Positions 60,701 to 64,000 of a DNA stretch of 64,000 nt are shown one piece after another. A program made the position numbers and the translations under genes. This DNA is from Owenia fusiformis (lineage: Eukaryota; Annelida; Polychaeta; Sabellida; Oweniidae), in NCBI GenBank assembly GCA_903813345.2, contig CAIIXF020000003.1, forward strand, positions 29,215,248-29,279,247, in the 5' to 3' direction. The stretch's first letter is position 1, and every line of letters starts with the position of its first letter. Under the pieces are notes generated by a model, which worked only from the letters and a program-made list of their open reading frames with translations, was not told the origin of the DNA and ran no database searches.

Positions 60701-62886
60701 GGTTTCAAAATCCAGAATATCTGAGGTACAGATAGATGATTTGTAGAAGCTTGTTTATGTTTGAAAATAATTTGTCATTTTCCAGATCCATGTTCATGCG
60801 AAATAGGGGGAGTTTAAAAGCCTTGGCGCTCCTTACATTATGTCAATCATATTTTTTAAATCAAAAATCATTATGTAAGATATACCAACAGTAGCACTTA
60901 CCTAAAAAATATTCGTTCATAGTTATATTGGATTCTAGGTCTTGTTCTTTATATCCAGATCAACACTTGGCTCACCAACCAGGCTGCTTCATGCACTGGA
61001 GGTGTGCAGTGCACGACTTACGACATCGGCAACTCATATGAGGGTAGAACTATGAGAGTTATAAGGGTAGGTAAAAACAATTTTATTATTGAGCACTCTT
61101 TCCAATTGTATTGGTGCGGCTTGGTAAGGAATATGAGGGCTAAATATATGGAATATGCATGGGGTAAAATATGGGGTAAGATGCACATGTTTATTATTAT
61201 TATTATGTTTATTTTATCCATCAATTTCTGATGAGTACATTTACATACATTTTATATGATGAACATTTGTACATGTGTGTATAATTAGGTGTTAAGTATA
61301 AAGTATAAAAATAATTACACGTTATTTACATATTGCAATGCCTATTACACGAATAGACTTATTTAGAATGACAAGATATAAATTAAGTGATGCATTCAGT
61401 GGTAAATAATATCTTAGGAGATATCTCTCTTGTGATACATCATAAAAATTGACCTTGCGACAGCGATCAGAGATACATCGTCTAGGATTTGACCCTCATC
61501 AAATATAAACCTCAGTTTATTTTCGTCGTTCATTGTATTGCATCCATATTCCTCTACTATATCAACAATTGGCTTTCTCTCCTCATTCAACTTTTCACAT
61601 TTAAGTACCATGTGTATTAAGGTTTCTTCATCAATATTGCATAATTTACACGTTCTGTCATTCTCGTTTGACCATTGTGCCTTATTCACTTGCAAGTTTC
61701 CTTCTCCCACTAATAGTGTCATCACAATACGAACATATTTTACTATTTTCGGATACCTCTTACTCACACACCACCATGAAATCGGTTTGATAAACATGAC
61801 AACGTCTGCATATACATTCAACTTTCTATATGTTAACATTTCCAAATGCCAGGAATTTAACTGGTGATCCCATAAGGCATCTTTGACAGTCTTTTTCCAT
61901 GACGATTTGCTTGGAATGAGAGCTGTTTTTACCATAGACATTACATCTGGCAATAATCCATATTTGTTACACGTGTGAACAATGTCCCTTATCGGTGACT
62001 GTGCATGAAGATTTTTAGAGATGATTTCAATTAAACGCTGGATTGTTAAGCGTTTGTAAATGCTACTTATTGGAAGAACAAGCAATTGCCATATAAACAT
62101 TAACTTCATTTGGTCAATGATGTACGATATCTCGCTCCATCCAAGCTGTGGTAAAACTGCAGGATTACTTGTATTTATCGGGAGTCCTTGGATCTTCTTT
62201 GCAATTACCTTGTGCCCGTGGCTCAATTTTGTGTAATCACTTTCCTTCAGTGGTATAATTTCAAGTCCGTACAACATAGATGGCATTGCAACGGTCCAAT
62301 AAAGTTTCGAGATTGTCAGTGGGTTAGATGGATTGATATGACTCGATGTCACCCCAACGTAGGAGTTAATCACCCTTCTACCTTTACCAATTCTGTTCTC
62401 TATGAAATTAGTATAGTTACCGTTAGGTATAAGAGGGAGCCCTAGGTGTTCTAGCTGATCTACGACTGGAATATCTACGCCACCTATCGATAGTTCACAT
62501 TTTTGGGTCGATCTCCCCTTACTGAATATTACTGATTTACATTTATGGGGGTGATACGTAAAACGCCATTTTAGACTGTATTGGTACACTGCATTTAAGA
62601 GCTGTTGCATGACTGGCACATGGTATGCAATTAGCATGGTGTCATCTGCATACGTCGGTATTGTAGTATTTAGTATGTTGTTAGTATGTTGGGAGAGAAG
62701 AAAAACTTGGCAACGAATACGAAGCCATTGGAAAATGTTCAATGTACACAGTACCATATAATTGTGTTCCGTATTTTTTAGATTGGAATAAACAGTTCCG
62801 ATCAGAAGCCTGCTATTTGGGTAGATGCTGGAATACACGCCAGAGAGTGGATATCCCCATCAACTGCCATCTATTTTATTAATCAG
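39724..62886 (+). CDS. M14 zinc carboxypeptidase (A/B type), N-terminal six exons; gene runs off the window
   Basis: Exons: 39724-39791, 56197-56278, 59626-59762, 60533-60617, 60959-61066, 62782-62886; phases agree throughout (195 codons so far). Exon 1 encodes a signal peptide (MWKIAFLFLSVAAVLA), so the product is secreted. Exons 2-4 give the activation propeptide typical of pancreatic-type procarboxypeptidases (HKLLRITPTTQEDLDAA, LDFWKLPRGVSDNADLRVS). Exon 5 starts the catalytic domain (INTWLTNQ, IGNSYEGRTMRVIR). Exon 6 has WVDAGIHAREWISP with zinc ligands His179 and Glu182. The third zinc His, catalytic Glu and specificity residues are in missing exons, so A versus B type is undecided. Intron 2 begins GCAAGT, a GC-AG intron. 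Confidence 0.92.
39792..43414. other. Carboxypeptidase intron 1, left part
   Basis: No additional exon with matching phase and no gene are seen. A partial copy of the cactcccctccat TIR family lies at about 40978. The 40715-41014 minus-strand frame (99 codons) is not recognisable and overlaps that repeat. Confidence 0.45.
43415..44160. mobile_element. TIR element with repeated 'gtcttcgtt' motifs, 746 bp
   Basis: A 29-bp terminal inverted repeat beginning cactggggatcaactggaaa at 43415 has its perfect complement ending at 44160. The inner part of the TIR, aaacgaagacat, recurs inside the element in both orientations (near 43612, 43780, 43880, 43917 and 44120). Multiple internal copies of an end motif look like reiterated transposase-binding sites. 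No transposase frame is present, and a target duplication was not clear. Confidence 0.75.
44856..44899. mobile_element. 44-bp mini-palindrome with CAGGGTGTC ends
   Basis: tacagggtgtc at 44856-44866 and gacaccctgta at 44889-44899 enclose just 22 bp. The ends match those of the 637-bp fold-back element at 29899-30535. It is essentially two ends with almost no interior, probably a deletion derivative. Confidence 0.6.
45489..45705. repeat. Partial copy of the 'ggatccagg' gggcc-rich repeat
   Basis: ctggcggatccagggggtgc starts a block with tttttgggcc, gggcccaa and a terminal cccccctcc. It resembles the element at 13107-13453, but the matching right end is not seen. Confidence 0.5.
46147..47820 (+). 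repeat. Left long TIR of the Polinton-like element
   Basis: The outer 1,056 bp (46147-47202) match the right arm with only a few mismatches seen and no length difference once the right-arm insertion is removed. The inner part, to 47820, is clearly diverged, with indels. The arm is rich in aaacgtt-centred motifs (for example near 46366, 46406, 46545, 46877 and 46988). A phrase ggaataccatcacagcaaga at about 46830 recurs in related form at about 47725. Confidence 0.88.
47930..47938 (+). promoter_or_regulatory. TATA box of the basic-protein gene
   Basis: tatataagg lies 60 bp upstream of the ATG at 47998, just inside the left TIR, leaving room for a short leader. This is the only convincing TATA box in the left half of the element. 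Confidence 0.5.
47998..48372 (+). CDS. Small, very basic element-encoded protein, 124 aa
   Basis: It starts at an ATG after a TATA box and ends in TAG; AATAAA follows at 48411-48416. Composition is dominated by Lys and Arg, with clusters such as EHQKKKVEEN, KLKKPRKDAVSK and FKKKNIRKT, and a Pro/Gly/Arg end (RPPGIPARGRK). No enzymatic motif is visible. Size and charge would suit a DNA-condensing, core-type protein of a packaged element, but that is inference from composition and context. It is intact and faces the ATPase gene convergently. Confidence 0.7.
   Translation: MKLVPYVDNAEKWHRLIKAARENRLSTQVGFGKNRASYVPVSAIKEPVRVVSPMQAVVDRAKAQIEHQKKKVEENDPYHTKVYKLKKPRKDAVSKAVFKKKNIRKTTLDLYRPPGIPARGRKMK
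48678..50363 (-). CDS. A32/FtsK-HerA-type packaging ATPase with zinc-finger modules, 561 aa
   Basis: Walker A GPTGSGKS is at residues 76-83 and Walker B LIIFDD at 148-153; a conserved KGSHHRNLSVICLMQNLF strand (170-187) supplies the sensor-like Gln. This set matches the DNA-packaging ATPases of Polintons and related large-DNA elements, which pump DNA into capsids. An N-terminal C-x-C-x12-H-x4-H finger (C9, C11, H24, H29) and a C-x2-C-x12-H-x3-C finger (C371, C374, H387, C391) flank the core. A Met/Asn/Pro/Tyr-rich linker (330-360) precedes the second finger. After it come two related helical segments (GMSSKKAV and GMTQSRAV) and an acidic Ser/Glu/Asp tail. Polyadenylation signals lie at about 48609-48628. 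The frame is intact. Confidence 0.8.
   Translation of the reverse strand: MPHSSSYSCECGKTFSHATSMYRHKRIDHGPKKRIVAPSCERHHGGFYSMTNLAANPCNGDRTKMLHHPFTMMVVGPTGSGKSTYVRELIENMEKKITPPPQRIIWCFGQWQPMYVEIKTRFQNIEFIMGIPESLGDQSFLDVNVRNLIIFDDLMADMTKDKRISELYTKGSHHRNLSVICLMQNLFHHGRESRTMSLNCHYIVLYKNPRDRQQVAVLAHQMYPGNSKKLLDAYEKATQHPYGYLLVDLKQETPENMRLYDVAAATIEQPIGVSSALYSHGKEDQTPIYSTIPCNSVDIRRGVNLNQEPFDKINRANYSTTPIAAESKMNPDPRMYYMANPTMYNTMNPSIGYTMNNQPNIPATTMSTPHCTDCGVVMLSPLDVREHRRHCPELRESDENDVMRCDFHTEDLKDNVTLNRIKDKVIDELQDDWDELVEKYKERGMSSKKAVERVRQKSVFGARQLFLKHYGELLSYILGLRYSEVHRDIMDEVEALLAKGMTQSRAVKKTLNKYSYLAGELFADDESTSEESSDEQQQQSDNEKHSTSEDESDSERNEDNR
50440..51085. repeat. 22-bp tandem array inside the Polinton-like element
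   Basis: About 29 units of tagtgaacatgctactgaac plus aa repeat head to tail, with scattered variants (attag, caatgg, ctatta). It begins about 80 bp upstream of the ATPase start codon, so it occupies that gene's promoter region. A role in regulation or replication is possible but not shown. Confidence 0.9.
51090..51640. repeat. ~112-bp tandem array inside the Polinton-like element
   Basis: Four to five imperfect units share gctgaaataagtgaaa (at 51184, 51299, 51412 and 51519), aaaattgaaaatntttgcaa and aaaatgaagtg; spacings are 115, 113 and 107 bp. It directly follows the 22-bp array and abuts the inner edge of the right TIR. Confidence 0.85.
51644..53501 (-). repeat. Right long TIR of the Polinton-like element
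   Basis: This is the inverted copy of the left arm. The outer segment 52132-53501, after removal of the 314-bp insertion product (305-bp element plus one 9-bp duplication), is 1,056 bp, the same as the left arm. The inner segment 51644-52131 is diverged from the left arm. The arm ends ctattactact next to TAGGTC. Confidence 0.88.
53054..53358. mobile_element. 305-bp TIR element inserted in the right TIR, 9-bp TSD
   Basis: caaggaggattggctccca at the left and its exact complement at the right bound the insert. GTTCCAGTC is present on both sides (53045-53053 and 53359-53367) and only once at the matching place in the left arm (near 46285), so the empty site is available inside the same window. 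A 9-bp duplication fits Mutator-like elements best. No transposase is encoded. Confidence 0.88.
54504..56196. other. Carboxypeptidase intron 1, right part
   Basis: No exon fits the required phase and no TIR or RT motif is seen. Two overlapping minus-strand frames (55467-55730 and 55609-55800) lack recognisable content. Confidence 0.4.
56279..59625. other. Carboxypeptidase intron 2 (GC-AG)
   Basis: The donor is AG/GCAAGT and the acceptor tatag. The intron is 3.3 kb, without further exons. A two-copy 24-bp repeat (tatgtttcacccagccgttt plus ggcc) lies at 58597-58644. A block rich in ttaacgccg/ttgacgca motifs lies at about 57535-57700. Confidence 0.5.
59781..59949. mobile_element. 169-bp MITE with 20-bp perfect TIR in carboxypeptidase intron 3
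   Basis: cactcccctccataagtttg at 59781-59800 is perfectly complemented at 59930-59949, and TA flanks both sides (59779-59780 and 59950-59951). It begins 18 bp after the exon 3 donor. Single ends of the same family are seen near 5530, 40978 and 60627. Confidence 0.85.
60200..60463. mobile_element. TIR element in carboxypeptidase intron 3
   Basis: ttagtctccccggactatcc at the left pairs with ggatagtccggg...gagactaa at the right, with one short unpaired insertion in the right arm (gtcttgaagc region). It is about 264 bp and non-coding. It ends about 70 bp before the exon 4 acceptor. Confidence 0.6.
60618..60958. other. Carboxypeptidase intron 4
   Basis: A 341-bp intron. It starts with a diverged copy of the cactccc TIR end (about 60627). 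It also has a tacgcatgcgca motif near 60690, similar to the NRF-1-type site by CEP72. No gene is present. Confidence 0.5.
61190..62690 (-). pseudogene. 5'-truncated LINE ORF2 filling carboxypeptidase intron 5
   Basis: The minus-strand frame from about 62690 to the stop at 61414 encodes RT from YADDTMLIAY through HLGLPL, KKIQGLPINTSNPAVLPQLGW and the terminal CKLCNIDEETLIHMVLKC knuckle, without a stop. It is a relative of the LINE at 16-21 kb. The frame stays open further, into the antisense of exon 6, but that part is not LINE. The tail is the plus-strand ttattattattattatg run at about 61190-61207. It occupies about 1.5 kb of the 1.7-kb intron. Confidence 0.87.
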
Positions 62887-62895
62887 GTATCAATG

Positions 62896-62948
62896 CAATA
62901 CGAGGGCTGTCCGATAAATTATTATCATCTCAATACGAGGGCTGTCCG
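62896..62948. repeat. Two direct copies of a mariner-like end motif
   Basis: caatacgagggctgtccg occurs at 62896-62913 and 62931-62948, 35 bp apart, starting 9 bp after the exon 6 boundary. TACGAGGG(T/C)TGTCC-type sequences are common as mariner ends. No opposing end was found in the window. Confidence 0.5.
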
Positions 62949-64000
62949 GCTAGTAATGTAATGTATTAGAGGATGTAGTGTACTGATGGGATAAAATATC
63001 CTCAGTCATATCATATTCGGCATTAGGCTTATATAAAATGGCATTTCAGAGTAACAGTAAAACATATTAAATTCGACAAAATGTCAACTGAATTATCAAA
63101 TGAAACTATGAATGTCAAACAAATAACATGTCAATTCTCCTTTTCGCGATTCGGTCTTTGAAACAGAACGTTCGCTAATATGCACTGAAAAAGCACTCAA
63201 AAAGGACAAAATTTGATTGGTCAATCTTTTCCCACTATGCATTTCGCGTAGCTATTTGCGTGACACGAAAGTTCTAAATCAAACTAACTACTCAATTTTG
63301 TTTTTACACTCGCACGCTAAATAAAACAATGACACCATCGGAAGTATTCTTCTTTGTCATTGCTTTAATAGTCAGTATACCGAGTTTAATCAATAAAAGA
63401 TTGTACAACGAACAACAAAATTCGGAAACGAGTACTATAGATTTGCTTTCGGACCACTGAACGGATTGACCTAGATAATAGCGACGCGTCTTCTTTGGTC
63501 TACTGTTCAGTTGTTTGTGGGTTTTCAACGTAACTCTATAATGTAATTTGAATATGAATACTTTTATTCAGTTGTTGCATCGATGTCGCAGTTTGTAGTG
63601 CGGTAAAATTGGCATGAAAGTATTGAAAGTCGAATGGAATTGTTTTTTCCAATATGGCGACTAGTCTACTGATCACGTGACCTTCTCTTCCGGAATATTT
63701 TCTCACTTTTCAATCATCGTTTTCACCACGCTATGAATTAATACAATGAAAAAAATAGCTGTTATATTAAGATTAATGAGAGATCAATCGTTTCTAATAA
63801 TTTTTTCTGTACTCTCCTACGGGAATATGAACGAATATATCGTTTGAAAAATAGGTGTGAAAATCCCCATGTTAAACCTATGAGGGAAAATAAGGAAGTA
63901 TAAATTTGTTCCTCCGCGAACTGCATCATGGGAAATATTTTGCCCTTATAAGGAAAGATTTTCGCGTCTTCTCTTTTGAAGAGGGAACAACGATTTCGAG
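62949..64000. other. Carboxypeptidase intron 6 (partial), nothing recognised
   Basis: The next expected exon of the carboxypeptidase (after FINQ) was not found here, so it lies beyond the window. A 74-codon minus-strand frame (63304-63528) has no recognisable content. Confidence 0.45.

Noticed and set aside
62690-62838. N-terminal extension of the truncated LINE frame at 62 kb
   Set aside because: This part is the antisense of carboxypeptidase exon 6 and its acceptor; LINE similarity starts only near YADD.
1-64000. tRNA, rRNA or CRISPR features
   Set aside because: No convincing tRNA B-box with matching arms, no rRNA-like stretch, and the tandem arrays lack the repeat-unique-spacer pattern.

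Overview
The window reads as nuclear DNA of an AT-rich animal genome, most likely a marine invertebrate. The evidence is split genes with GT-AG introns, a centrosomal gene (CEP72 type), a digestive-type zinc carboxypeptidase, a rhodopsin-like GPCR, several non-LTR retrotransposons, many small terminal-inverted-repeat (TIR) elements and a Polinton/Maverick-like element. A lophotrochozoan is my guess; nothing here proves the phylum. There is no bacterial-style gene organisation.

Layout. 1-8157: two arrays of one 39-bp satellite in opposite orientation, separated by about 3.2 kb that holds two exon-like minus-strand segments. 8.2-15.9 kb: gene-free, repeat-rich DNA with several non-autonomous DNA transposons, a dispersed 'aaaatggcggcc' repeat, an ACGG microsatellite and C-tract elements. 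15.95-21.4 kb: a long LINE on the minus strand with intact ORF1 and ORF2. 22.09-38.63 kb: a complete CEP72-like gene on the minus strand, which I rebuilt as 14 exons with every splice phase agreeing (587 codons). Its intron 8 contains a 5'-truncated LINE and, on the opposite strand, an intronless GPCR gene with its own TATA box. 38.63-39.72 kb: a head-to-head intergenic region with an NRF-1-type palindrome next to the CEP72 start. 39.72 kb to beyond the window end: a carboxypeptidase A/B-type (M14) gene on the plus strand. Six exons encode the signal peptide, the propeptide and the start of the catalytic domain through the HxxE zinc motif; the remaining exons lie outside.

The 16.4-kb first intron of the carboxypeptidase gene holds the most interesting object, a 7,355-bp element (46147-53501). 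It has long TIRs, 5'-AGT termini, a 6-bp target duplication (TAGGTC), a 561-aa packaging-type ATPase carrying two zinc-finger-like modules, a small very basic protein and two tandem arrays. It lacks the polymerase, integrase and capsid genes of full Polintons. It sits inside the 3' end of an older LINE, and its right arm carries a 305-bp TIR element with a 9-bp target duplication. This gives four nested levels: host intron, LINE, Polinton-like element, small TIR element. The two host genes have unrelated jobs (centriolar satellite/centrosome versus secreted proteolysis), and nothing shows that they work together.
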